A stretch of DNA of 10,661 nt from Deltaproteobacteria bacterium (lineage in GTDB: Bacteria; Desulfobacterota; Syntrophia; Syntrophales; UBA2192): NCBI GenBank assembly GCA_026388445.1, contig JAPLJU010000171.1:1-10661 (forward strand), read 5' to 3'. A program made the translations under genes and the position numbers. The notes beneath the pieces are model-generated. The model did not search any database. It had not been told where the DNA came from and saw nothing but the letters and a program-made list of their open reading frames with translations. Positions 1 to 6,488 of the stretch are shown here, in pieces; the first letter of the stretch is position 1; each line of letters begins with the position of its first letter.

Positions 1-1
1 T

Positions 2-307
2 CTGATGTTCGGTCTAGGCGGTATTTTCGTCGAGGTATTCAAGGACGTGGTCTTTCGCCTTGCGCCCATCGGCAGGAACGAGGCAGACCGGATGGTTCGG
101 GAGATCAGGGGATTCGGTCTTCTCTCGGGGTTCCGGGGGAGACCCAGGGCCGATCTCGAGGTTCTCGAGCGGGCCATCGTGAGTCTTTCCGATCTGGCCG
201 TAAACCATCCGGAGATCATCGAGATGGACATCAACCCGCTGATGGTTCACGGCGAAGGGAAGGGAGCGACGCTCGTAGACTGCCGGATCATGCTGAAGAA
301 ACCCTGA
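2..307 (+). CDS. Acyl-CoA synthetase (ADP-forming type), C-terminal end, partial
   Basis: This is the last ~101 codons of a gene whose start lies before the window; the frame is open from base 2. The peptide matches the end of the ATP-grasp (beta) domain of acetate/acyl-CoA synthetases of the ADP-forming family. It starts with MFGLGGIFVEVFKD, continues with FRLAPI, and ends with EMDINPLMVHGEGKGATLVD and a short tail. In this family the ATP-grasp domain transfers phosphate between a phosphohistidine enzyme and ADP/ATP while acyl-CoA is made or split in the cytoplasm. In anaerobes such enzymes often conserve energy by making ATP from acyl-CoA. The substrate cannot be told from this end, nor whether the gene is a fused alpha-beta protein or a separate beta subunit. 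It converges with the minus-strand cyclophilin unit. Family assignment is confident; substrate is unknown. Confidence 0.88.
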   Translation: MMFGLGGIFVEVFKDVVFRLAPIGRNEADRMVREIRGFGLLSGFRGRPRADLEVLERAIVSLSDLAVNHPEIIEMDINPLMVHGEGKGATLVDCRIMLKKP

Positions 308-334
308 AGGAAGATCTTCATCACGAGCACACGC

Positions 335-364
335 AAGCCTCGTCATCCTGTCTCCCTGCCGGAT
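335..364 (-). pseudogene. Remnant of the 3' end of a second cyclophilin gene
   Basis: Read on the minus strand, these ten codons give IRQGDRMTRL. The intact cyclophilin gene ends with IRQGDRMTKL in the same order (minus strand of 575-604). The two DNA copies lie exactly 240 bases apart. Across the ten codons there are four differences: three are synonymous and the fourth is Arg/Lys. That pattern fits two copies that diverged while both were coding. No further cyclophilin sequence is visible on either side, and the frame runs on into the antisense of the acyl-CoA synthetase gene without the usual stop. I infer a leftover of a deleted paralogue or of a recombination event. It is not expected to be functional. 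Confidence 0.5.
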
Positions 365-384
365 CACCGCTGCGCGACTCACCT

Positions 385-411
385 AAAAAAAGGGCGAGAT
401 TTCACCCGCCC
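385..411 (-). terminator. Rho-independent terminator of the cyclophilin transcription unit
   Basis: On the minus strand GGGCGGG and CTCGCCC form a 7-bp stem with one G-U pair around the loop TGAAAT, followed directly by seven T residues (385-391 on the plus strand are A). It lies ~145 bases after the cyclophilin stop, so the message would include the coding-like stretch at 427-573 as a 3' tail. On the plus strand no T-run follows, so it should work in one direction only. Confidence 0.75.
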
Positions 412-426
412 TCTCATCATCTCTCG

Positions 427-573
427 TCAGTTACCGTCGGTGATGTCCAGGCGGAAAACCTGGAAGAAACGGTTCCAAACAGTATGACCATTACCTTCGT
501 ACTCTTCAGAAAAGCGGGCATTGACAATTTCTCCTCTCTTGTTCTGACAGCGGGCCTCAGACTTCCTCAGTCG
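427..573 (-). other. Coding-like stretch without a start codon, possible gene remnant
   Basis: Directly after the cyclophilin, in a different frame and overlapping its last codons, 48 sense codons run to a TGA at 427-429. The peptide includes QNKRGEIVNARFSEEYEGNG followed by HTVWNRFFQVFRLDITDGN, which is rich in charged and aromatic residues and reads like real protein. The frame is closed upstream by TGA at 574-576 and contains no ATG, GTG or TTG; a CTG at 568-570 is the only weak candidate start. Codons such as GGT, CGT, GTT and ACT are commoner here than in the GC-ending neighbours. It may be the 3' end of a gene that lost its beginning, or a chance open frame. An alternative ATG in another frame (minus strand, ~511, after AGAGGAGA) would give only ~34 residues of less protein-like sequence. 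I do not recognise a family. Confidence 0.35.
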
Positions 574-1042
574 TCAGCTTTGTCATCCTGTCCCCCTGCC
601 GGATCGCGTAGACGGTGTCCATGCCCTCAACCAACTTCCCGAATACGGTGTGGCGGCCGTTGAGGTGCGGCTGGGGCGAGTGTGTGATGAAGAACTGGCT
701 CCCGTTCGTGTTCGGCACCGCGTTGGCCATGGAGATGACGCCCTTTTCGTGTTTGAGCGGGTTGTCCTTGACCTCGTCCTCGAAGGAATAGCCGGGCCCT
801 CCCCGGCCCGTGCCGGTGGGATCTCCCCCCTGGATGACGAAATTCTCGATTACCCGGTGGAAGGTGACATCGTCGTAGAACCCCTCCTTCGCGAGAAAGA
901 TGAAGTTGTTCACCGTCTTTGGGGCATGTCGGGGATAAAGCTCGAGCACGATATTCCCCTTCGTCGTTTCAACCGTCGCCCGGTAGGTCTTGCCTGCATC
1001 AATCTGCATCGCGGGGGCTTTATGCCACTGTTTGTTCGACAT
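557..1042 (-). CDS. Peptidyl-prolyl cis-trans isomerase, cyclophilin type
   Basis: A 161-residue single-domain cyclophilin that catalyses cis-trans isomerisation of Xaa-Pro bonds during protein folding. There is no signal peptide, so it should act in the cytoplasm. Family motifs are in order: TTKGNIVLELYP (27-37), FHRVIENFVIQGGDP (61-75) with catalytic-type Arg63, Phe68 and Gln71, the NTNGSQFFIT core (111-120), and LNGRHTVFGKLVEG (127-140). The tryptophan that contacts cyclosporin in human cyclophilin A is His126 here, as in many bacterial members, suggesting weak drug binding. Length is normal for the bacterial short form. The ATG is preceded by GGGGA with 8-9 bases of spacing. It is the last intact gene of the fbp-fba-ppi minus-strand run, 200 bases after the aldolase. 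A near-copy of its 3' end lies at 335-364. Confidence 0.95.
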   Translation of the reverse strand: MSNKQWHKAPAMQIDAGKTYRATVETTKGNIVLELYPRHAPKTVNNFIFLAKEGFYDDVTFHRVIENFVIQGGDPTGTGRGGPGYSFEDEVKDNPLKHEKGVISMANAVPNTNGSQFFITHSPQPHLNGRHTVFGKLVEGMDTVYAIRQGDRMTKLTTEEV

Positions 1043-1114
1043 GGATTCATTCCCCTTTCTGTTTCTGCTTCGAGGCGCCGATATTCAGGTGTCGCTGTTG
1101 CTTACGAAAAAAAT

Positions 1115-1123
1115 ATCATACCA
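1115..1123 (-). promoter_or_regulatory. Possible extended -10 promoter for the cyclophilin gene
   Basis: The minus strand reads TGGTATGAT, an extended -10 element (TG, one base, then TATGAT). It lies ~75 bases upstream of the cyclophilin start in the 200-base gap after the aldolase. No good -35 hexamer is seen at the usual distance (AAGAAA at 17 bases). If real, the cyclophilin can be transcribed apart from the aldolase. The rest of the gap holds an A/T tract near 1110 and loose repeats of a CACTCACC-like word at 1201-1233. Confidence 0.3.
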
Positions 1124-1242
1124 GGCGATCCGGGCTTTTTCTTTTAGATAATTGCCGGCACACCAAAATCTGCCTCACGAATTTTAAGAATCTTTTTTTG
1201 CACACCACTCACCCCTCGCAACTCACCACTGACGCAAAGCAC

Positions 1243-2691
1243 TTACTCCCCTTCGTCGTAGGCTTCCGCTTTCATCTTTTGGGCGGCCGCTTTCCCCTTT
1301 CCGGACAGGCTCGGCGGCGTCGGGACAGGGACATCGACCGGCTGTACGAATTTCCGTACGGCGTCGCTCGTATTTAAAACGTTCAGCTTTTCGAAGAGGA
1401 AGTAGAATTTATCCTCCAGTTCTTTTCCGATCCCTTTCAGGACATCCGGCGGGAGATTCCACATATCCTTCTTGAAGAGCCCGAAACCTTTCTTTCGCGT
1501 CTTGTAGATAAACTGCTCATCGGTGTCCTTCAGGCCCTTCTCACCGGCAAGCTCCGCCCGGATGTAGTCGTAGATCCTGCTGCGGAGGTCTGCGGGGAAA
1601 AAAGCGTGGTCGTAGATCATGTTCTGGAAGGCCGTGGCGAGGTGCACTTCGGCGGTCCCGCGTTTCGGAAAGTTGTCAAAGGCCTCGTCGGGCAGGGTCG
1701 AGGCCCCGTGCTGGACGGCACCCGACATTCCGAACTCCTTTCGCGCGGCCTTCGAAAGCGTTTCCAGGGTGTCGAAGTCGAGCTTTACTTTCGCGATCGA
1801 TCCGTCCGGCAGGACCACGCCGCCGTGGGATGTCCCTGTCTGGACGCTGATCTTGCTGAGTCCCTTGAGGCCCTTACCCTTCGTTGCCAGTTCCCTCCGA
1901 TAACCCTGTATAAAAGCCCGGAGTTCTTCGACGGTGCTGTTCTTCCCACCCACTTCGCCGATTTCGCCCCCCACGGAAATGGCGATTCCCCGGGGCTCGA
2001 TTTCGCGGACCATGGCGGTGATTTCGGCCGCGATAGCTGCGTTGTCCCTCTGCTGATCCTCGACGGTTGATTTGCTCAGGTCAACGACCGTGGAGGAATC
2101 AATATCGATGTTATAAAACCCCGCCTGGATGCCTTCCCTCACCAGGTCCTTTACCGCACCCACCTCTTTTAACGGGTCAACAGTGAATTTCTTAGCGCTC
2201 ACCTGGAAGTGGTCGCCCTGCAGGAAAAGAGGACCACGGTATCCGCTCTTGATGGCGGCGGCCGTGACCGCCGCCGCATACTCCGCCGGCCGCTGCTCCG
2301 TGTAGCCGATTTCCGATCTTGCAATTTCGAAGATGAAGGGACCGACTTTCCCTCGCAGCGCAACCCGGAACACGGCCCGGGCCGATTCGTAGGTGAGCCC
2401 TCTCAAGTTGATTGCGGGCACGGTGAAGCCCGAAACCTCTCCCCTGCCCATGGCTTCATAGAGGGACTGGATGGATGAGGGGAGGATGCCCAGGGCTGCA
2501 CCGGCACGGCGGATGATCCAGCATGCGGTCTCCTTGACACTCTCGTCAGGGCTGAACACAGCCGTGTAGATGAGGTCATCAATGAGTGAGGTCCTCAACT
2601 TCTCCTCGTTGAGAACGCGGACGCTGTTCCCGTCGACCTGCAGGATCCCTGAAATCCCCTTTTTCAAAGAATCGACGCTGGTGTACACCAT
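1243..2691 (-). CDS. fba: Fructose-bisphosphate aldolase, class II (long form)
   Basis: Class II (metal-dependent) aldolases interconvert fructose-1,6-bisphosphate with dihydroxyacetone phosphate and glyceraldehyde-3-phosphate. This 482-residue protein has the expected metal and catalytic sites: GDHF (Asp160, His161), GGEIGEVGG (Glu243), QTGTSHGG (His289) and VQHGAS (His328). It is much longer than the ~350-residue E. coli type. An N-terminal helical region of ~85 residues precedes GFTVPAINLRG, and a C-terminal region of ~140 residues ends in a Pro/Lys-rich tail. This resembles the long aldolase subfamily of anaerobes. The ATG at 2689-2691 is chosen because AAGGAGGGG precedes it by 8 bases; a GTG 33 bases upstream would include that ribosome site in the coding region. 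It lies downstream of fructose-bisphosphatase on the same strand. Other ketose-bisphosphate substrates cannot be excluded, but the neighbour favours fructose-1,6-bisphosphate. Confidence 0.85.
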   Translation of the reverse strand: MVYTSVDSLKKGISGILQVDGNSVRVLNEEKLRTSLIDDLIYTAVFSPDESVKETACWIIRRAGAALGILPSSIQSLYEAMGRGEVSGFTVPAINLRGLTYESARAVFRVALRGKVGPFIFEIARSEIGYTEQRPAEYAAAVTAAAIKSGYRGPLFLQGDHFQVSAKKFTVDPLKEVGAVKDLVREGIQAGFYNIDIDSSTVVDLSKSTVEDQQRDNAAIAAEITAMVREIEPRGIAISVGGEIGEVGGKNSTVEELRAFIQGYRRELATKGKGLKGLSKISVQTGTSHGGVVLPDGSIAKVKLDFDTLETLSKAARKEFGMSGAVQHGASTLPDEAFDNFPKRGTAEVHLATAFQNMIYDHAFFPADLRSRIYDYIRAELAGEKGLKDTDEQFIYKTRKKGFGLFKKDMWNLPPDVLKGIGKELEDKFYFLFEKLNVLNTSDAVRKFVQPVDVPVPTPPSLSGKGKAAAQKMKAEAYDEGE

Positions 2692-2878
2692 GCTCACACC
2701 CCTCCTTGCAGCGTTTGGTCGCACGCCCGGATTTCTGTTTCGATTCAGAGACAGGCCGTCAATAACTCAACCTGTTTGTTCTTCATTGAAGGATAACCGC
2801 CTGCCTCTCCCTGAGAAAGCTCAATGCGAGTCATGACAAAGGGTATCTGATCGATGGGACATTCCCGCCTGGACCGTT

Positions 2879-3814
2879 TTATTTCAGATACTCTTTGACC
2901 TTCTCCACTTCGAAACGGCTTCCGATATAGATCGGTGATCGATGATCCAGTTTCTGGGGTTTGATGGAGAGAATATCGGACTTCCCGTCCGTGGCCATGC
3001 CGCCCGCCTGTTCAACCAGGAAGGCCATGGGCTGCAGTTCGAAAATCAGGCGAAGCTTTCCCGTGGGGCTTTTCTTCAGAGCCGGATAGGTGAACACCCC
3101 GCCTCTTTTGATGAGCACCTGGTTGATATCCGGGACGAAGCCCCCGCTGTAACGCAGCTTGTATCCTTCCGCCTCCAGAAACTCAACGTACTGGAGGTGT
3201 TCAGGCGTCCATTCTTTGCGCAGGCCGCCCAGACCGTAGATGGACCCCTTTTCATCCAGGGTGATATTTTCTTCCGAGAGCACATATTCTCCTTCGCGGT
3301 TGAGGACGAACTCGTGCGTCCCCTTGCCGGCGGAGTATACCATGGTGATCAGGGGTCCGTAGGTGATGTACATGGCCGCCACCATGGAATCCCGACCTGA
3401 GGTGTCCAGCAGAGGCGCGATATGGATTCCGATAATGGTTCCCATGGAGAGGTTTGTATCGACGAGGGATGAGCCATCCAGGGGATCCGCCGTCACGTAG
3501 TATTTGGCTTCTCCCTTTTGAAATGTGATGACCTTATCGGACTCTTCCGAGACATACTCCCGCACGAATCCGGAATACTCGAGCTGGTTGATGAGGATCT
3601 CGTCGGCGCTCCGGTCCAGGGTGAGCTGATCGTCGCCGTGGATGTTCTTGAATCCGGCCAGCTTGCGGTTCGCCTCGTGGATCTTTGCCGATATGTATTT
3701 CCCCGTGACGGCAACCTGCCAGATGAGCCGGCGCAGATGCATTTCGATGCCGGCCATCCACATGTGACGCCGCAGGTCGACGATGAACTTGCTGTAGTCC
3801 GAAATGTTCGTCAT
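2879..3814 (-). CDS. fbp: Fructose-1,6-bisphosphatase, class I
   Basis: Hydrolyses fructose-1,6-bisphosphate to fructose-6-phosphate and phosphate, the committed step of gluconeogenesis, in the cytoplasm. The 311-residue protein shows the class I metal site: SEES (89-92), DPLDGSS (110-116), and the glutamate of FELQPMAFLVEQAGG (258-272). The substrate-binding segment RYSGGFVPDINQVLIKRGG spans 221-239. The last ~40 residues, ending SPIYIGSRFEVEKVKEYLK, match the family end. Length is slightly under the usual 330-340. The ATG at 3812-3814 is favoured over a TTG 48 bases upstream because GGGAG lies ~10 bases before it and a good promoter ends just upstream. It heads the minus-strand run, with the aldolase 187 bases downstream. 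No terminator is seen in that gap, so the two may be cotranscribed. Confidence 0.93.
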   Translation of the reverse strand: MTNISDYSKFIVDLRRHMWMAGIEMHLRRLIWQVAVTGKYISAKIHEANRKLAGFKNIHGDDQLTLDRSADEILINQLEYSGFVREYVSEESDKVITFQKGEAKYYVTADPLDGSSLVDTNLSMGTIIGIHIAPLLDTSGRDSMVAAMYITYGPLITMVYSAGKGTHEFVLNREGEYVLSEENITLDEKGSIYGLGGLRKEWTPEHLQYVEFLEAEGYKLRYSGGFVPDINQVLIKRGGVFTYPALKKSPTGKLRLIFELQPMAFLVEQAGGMATDGKSDILSIKPQKLDHRSPIYIGSRFEVEKVKEYLK

Positions 3815-3851
3815 TCTCAGTCTTCTCCCGTGATATTTTTTTAAGCGTTTT

Positions 3852-3881
3852 ATTTTAAACAAGAGTTGAGCCGTTTGACAA
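3852..3881 (-). promoter_or_regulatory. Sigma-70-type promoter of fbp
   Basis: On the minus strand, TTGTCA (plus 3876-3881) and TAAAAT (plus 3852-3857) are separated by 18 bases. Each hexamer differs from consensus at one position. Transcription would begin near 3845, giving a leader of ~30 bases before the fbp ATG at 3814, with GGGAG inside it. On the plus strand a perfect TTGACA (3875-3880) overlaps the same place, but no good -10 follows at a normal distance. Confidence 0.6.
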
Positions 3882-3968
3882 GGAAATTCTGGCTGCCCGT
3901 GATCCCATATTCCCGCTTGTAAAATCGATCGGTCAGGGATAAATTAGTCACCTGGAAAATTTCTACAG

Positions 3969-4292
3969 GTGGAGCTGGCGGCTCCTCCGATCAGGGATAT
4001 GATTCGCGATATCGTCATCTGGCCCTGTGTTGGCTGTGGATACTGCTGCATCACGAGGACGTGCACCTTTGGTGTGAGCAGGCACCCCCGGTCACGGCAT
4101 CAGGTCTGTCCTGAACTCAGCTGGAACGGTCATTGTTACATCTGCAACTTGGTGCAGGTTCAGGGGAGGATGAGGGATTTTTACCGGGAAGAGCTCCGCT
4201 GTGGCAACGGTTGTGCCTCCTATCTGAACCCCTGGCGCCGGGATGTCCGGGAGAGAACGCAGGAGGATGTTGCGGCACTCGAGGAGGCTTAA
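3969..4292 (+). CDS. Small Cys-rich protein, YkgJ-like metal-chelating family
   Basis: A protein of up to 107 residues with ten cysteines. The N-terminal motif is CVGCGYCC (20-27), followed by C32, then CPELSWNGHCYIC (47-59), and RCGNGC (77-82). The CxxCGxCC motif followed by CPxL...GxCxI strongly resembles the YkgJ/UPF0153 family, predicted to bind a zinc or iron ion or cluster. Family function is poorly known. No signal peptide or membrane segment is seen, so it is probably cytoplasmic. The C-terminal ~20 residues are charged and likely helical. The GTG at 3969 gives the longest form but lacks a clear ribosome site; an in-frame ATG at 3999 preceded by CAGGGAT would give 97 residues and keeps all the cysteines. 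It converges with another Cys-rich gene 17 bases away. Existence as a gene is fairly sure; the family call is moderate. Confidence 0.65.
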   Translation: MELAAPPIRDMIRDIVIWPCVGCGYCCITRTCTFGVSRHPRSRHQVCPELSWNGHCYICNLVQVQGRMRDFYREELRCGNGCASYLNPWRRDVRERTQEDVAALEEA

Positions 4293-4309
4293 CGGGGGAT
4301 TACGACGTT

Positions 4310-4540
4310 TCAGGACGGCTTCTTTTCTCTGAACACGGCGTTGGGGTTGATGCAGGGGTCGTGGGCACAATCGGTACAGTAGTAAGCGGGCCAGACACAC
4401 CCGCAGCCGGAGCCGATAAGCTCAAAGATTGAGCAGGACTCACAGAGGACCACCTCGCAGCCCAGGCACTTCGCATTAGTTCTTGGGTTTCTGCATTTTG
4501 CACAGACGATTTCTTGTTCCGTGGGCTCTCCATTGTTCAT
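4310..4540 (-). CDS. Small Cys-rich zinc-ribbon-like protein, function unknown
   Basis: A 76-residue protein with eleven cysteines, mostly in pairs: CAKC (13-16), CLGC (25-28), CESC (33-36), CGC (46-48), CTDC (55-58) and C63. The order of CxxC pairs suggests two or more zinc sites, as in zinc ribbons, B-box or treble-clef modules. No enzyme motif, signal peptide or membrane helix is seen. A likely role is metal-stabilised protein or nucleic-acid contact, but this is inference. The ATG at 4538-4540 has no convincing ribosome site. The frame is favoured over an overlapping one starting at 4533 because only this one gives the regular cysteine pairs. It converges with the YkgJ-like gene and is divergent from phaC, with a 138-base gap. 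Confidence 0.6.
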   Translation of the reverse strand: MNNGEPTEQEIVCAKCRNPRTNAKCLGCEVVLCESCSIFELIGSGCGCVWPAYYCTDCAHDPCINPNAVFREKKPS

Positions 4541-4610
4541 GTTTCATATTTTTCTGACACAAATAGTTTGATTTGGCCAGAACAATTTCTGCAGGTGTGT
4601 TAGCCGGTTC

Positions 4611-4625
4611 GAGCACAAACCTTGC
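4611..4625 (+). promoter_or_regulatory. Weak sigma-54-like element upstream of phaC
   Basis: GAGCAC, five bases, then TTGC matches the spacing of a -24/-12 sigma-54 promoter (consensus TGGCAC-N5-TTGC). The -12 part is perfect, but the -24 part matches only four of six positions and lacks the important GG. A start near 4637 would leave room for the AGGAGG ribosome site at 4664-4669. No better sigma-70 promoter was seen between 4541 and 4660. Confidence 0.22.
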
Positions 4626-4678
4626 AAGGATGGCGTGAACACCCGGTTTTTTAACCGATCATGAGGAGGATTTTAAAC

Positions 4679-4885
4679 GTGTCAAATGAAAAAAAGAAAG
4701 AAAACGAAGGAATGAGGATATCCCCCGATGAACTGCTTTCCTTCATGGGCCGTACCCCTGCCGATAACCTCGAGGGGCTTTCGACGTCCTATCCTTGGAA
4801 AAGCAAGATGACCGGGCAGATCATCAGCGCCCTCTTCAAGCAGCAGAAGACACTCGAAGCCATCAGCAAGGATCCGCTCCACTGG
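4679..4885 (+). pseudogene. phaC: phaC N-terminal segment, separated from the rest by a frameshift
   Basis: This frame encodes the first ~69 residues of the PHA synthase: SNEKKKENEG, then ISPDELLSFMGRTPADNLEG, ending AISKDPLHW. The start is a GTG at 4679-4681, preceded by AGGAGG with 9 bases of spacing; an ATG at 4661 would overlap that ribosome site. After the Trp codon (4883-4885) this frame turns into DRADQSPCAPC and stops at 5044, unlike any PHA synthase. The next frame carries the natural continuation HLTGPIKAHARLAARAG from 4890. Removing one base from the GGGGCCC run at 4884-4890 joins both into one 584-residue protein. The cause may be a real mutation or a sequencing or assembly error. 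Confidence is high that the two parts belong together. Confidence 0.8.
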
Positions 4886-4892
4886 GGCCCAC

Positions 4893-6434
4893 CTGACAGG
4901 GCCGATCAAAGCCCATGCGCGCCTTGCCGCGCGGGCGGGGAGAAATCCGGACATTTTCGGGGACATGAACGGCTGGATATACAAGAACTACGCCCGGTTG
5001 CTTCACAGCCTGACCGGCTATTTCGTCAGAAACGGGCACTTTGACCGCCAGAAGGCCCGTCTGGTTTCATCCTCCCCGGAAGGCCATACCTTCCTGCGGG
5101 AACACATCGATGAATTTTTGTACCTGGAGAGGAATTACAGCTCCATCGGACTCACAAGGCTCAAGGCGATGAAGGATCTCCTCAAAAGCCTCCTGATCGT
5201 CATCACGGAAAAACCCCTGACAGGAGAACCCCTTCCTTTCATGGACGGACCCTGCGACGGTATGTCGCCGCAGACTTTTGAAAAGTATCTCGACGAGAAC
5301 CGGCGAAGAATGGAAAACCTGCACCACGAGCGGGCCTTTGACCTGAAGGAGTTCTCGGAGTGGGCGACCCTGGGTAAAATCGGTTATTCATCCTACGAAG
5401 AGGTCGAGGGATCCAGGTTGCACAATGTTGTTCTCCGGCATTACCCCCTACCGGCGGATGTGAAGCCCAACGGCAGAGCCCTCTACATGGCCACCCCCCT
5501 TATCAATAAGCCGGAGATATTTGACCTGGCCAGGGGAAAGTCCGTTATTGAGGGGATGCTCAAGGAAGGGTTTGCAATTTACCTTGCGGATCACGGCGAG
5601 CCGGGGCCTGAGGATGCGGGACTGGGCCTTGATTTTTACGGTAAAACGGTTCCGGAGACATATCTGGGTCTGATCAAAGAGCGGCACCCGGGTCAGGAAA
5701 TTGATGTAATGGGCTATTGTATGGGCGGAACCATCATCCTTCCTTACCTCGCCAGACGCGCGGAAGAGCGCCTGGCCCGCGGAGAGGCCATGGATGTCCG
5801 TAAAGTGGCGTTGATGGCTTCGCCGGTCATTTTTGACGACGGCCCGAGCGGACACAGAGCCATGCGAGAGGTCATCCGGCAGAGCTACGATACCGTCCTC
5901 ATGGAAGCGCTGTACGCATCGGTGAACATCCCGCCCCAGCTCGTCGAAGCCGGCATGAATGAAATCCAGCCCGGTGTCCAGTATACCGTTTCCCTGGGTT
6001 TCTACGGCAGGGCCTGTCACCTGACGGCCATTCACGACTCGGCCCATTTCCTTTACTGGTTGACGCACGGCACAAAATTCCCCGCCAAAGCTCACGGGGA
6101 GTGGATCCAGAAGATCTTTCTCGGAAATGAGATCTGCGAGGGGCAATACCGGCTTCCGTCATCCAATCCTGCCCTGGATGGCAAGCCCGTCAACATGGAC
6201 GCCCTGCGCAAAGCGGGTGTAACGCTCTTCGACTACAGGGGAAGCAGGGACCCCATTGCGCCGCCGGGTTCGTGCCGGGCGAGCGAGATGTGGGGGCAGG
6301 TTCAGGATGGGAACATCCAGGTGGAAAGGGGCGGACTGAACCGGACCATCGAGAAGAATATCGGTCACATCTTTGTGGTGAGCAAGAAACTCCTGGCAGA
6401 GTATCTCGAGATGGCTTCAGCTTTTCTCAAATGA
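4893..6434 (+). CDS. phaC: Poly(3-hydroxyalkanoate) synthase subunit PhaC, main part
   Basis: PHA synthase polymerises (R)-3-hydroxyacyl-CoA into polyester granules, the acyl chain growing on an active-site cysteine. The frame is open from 4812, but homologous sequence begins around 4890. The first ATG is at 4965 and would give 489 residues lacking the N-terminal ~95. Counted from that ATG, the lipase-like box GYCMGG puts the nucleophile at Cys252. Asp429 lies in GSRDPIAPP, and His468 in NIGHIF, completing the triad. The stretch ATPLINKPEIFDL (176-188) is typical of the alpha/beta hydrolase core of these enzymes. Rebuilt with the upstream segment the protein has 584 residues, the length of class I enzymes, although a class III-type PhaE partner is encoded next door. 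The ATG at 4965 has no good ribosome site, so the intact protein would need frameshift correction. It converges on phaE through a shared terminator. Confidence 0.9.
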   Translation: MTGPIKAHARLAARAGRNPDIFGDMNGWIYKNYARLLHSLTGYFVRNGHFDRQKARLVSSSPEGHTFLREHIDEFLYLERNYSSIGLTRLKAMKDLLKSLLIVITEKPLTGEPLPFMDGPCDGMSPQTFEKYLDENRRRMENLHHERAFDLKEFSEWATLGKIGYSSYEEVEGSRLHNVVLRHYPLPADVKPNGRALYMATPLINKPEIFDLARGKSVIEGMLKEGFAIYLADHGEPGPEDAGLGLDFYGKTVPETYLGLIKERHPGQEIDVMGYCMGGTIILPYLARRAEERLARGEAMDVRKVALMASPVIFDDGPSGHRAMREVIRQSYDTVLMEALYASVNIPPQLVEAGMNEIQPGVQYTVSLGFYGRACHLTAIHDSAHFLYWLTHGTKFPAKAHGEWIQKIFLGNEICEGQYRLPSSNPALDGKPVNMDALRKAGVTLFDYRGSRDPIAPPGSCRASEMWGQVQDGNIQVERGGLNRTIEKNIGHIFVVSKKLLAEYLEMASAFLK

Positions 6435-6462
6435 AAAAGGAAGGCAAGGGGCCTTCCTTTTT
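6434..6462. terminator. Bidirectional rho-independent terminator between phaC and phaE
   Basis: A perfect 12-bp inverted repeat, AAAAAGGAAGGC and GCCTTCCTTTTT, flanks the loop AAGGG. The A- and T-rich outer ends supply a U-tract in either direction. It begins on the last base of the phaC stop codon and ends 26 bases before the phaE stop codon, so one hairpin can end both convergent messages. Confidence 0.85.
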
Positions 6463-6488
6463 CCCATTTCTATCCTCGAATACCGCGT

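Noticed and set aside
308..320. GAAGATCTTC palindrome just after the acyl-CoA synthetase stop as a terminator.
   Set aside because: It has no loop and no following T-run, so it cannot act as a rho-independent terminator.
14..382. Open frame of 122 codons on the minus strand opposite the acyl-CoA synthetase end.
   Set aside because: Most of it is antisense to a well-recognised coding region. Only its short IRQGDRMTRL part resembles a protein, and that is reported separately as a cyclophilin remnant.
650..1377. Plus-strand open frames opposite the cyclophilin and the end of the aldolase.
   Set aside because: The opposite strand encodes clear family proteins; the plus-strand peptides show no domain or initiation signal.
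4300..4533. Alternative minus-strand frame overlapping the zinc-ribbon-like gene.
   Set aside because: It lacks the regular CxxC pairs of the other frame and is rich in Ser, Pro and Thr, as shadow frames often are.
5448..6146. Long minus-strand open frame (232 codons) inside phaC.
   Set aside because: It is antisense to the PHA synthase catalytic domain, has no ribosome site or recognisable motif, and is explained by the codon bias of the real gene.
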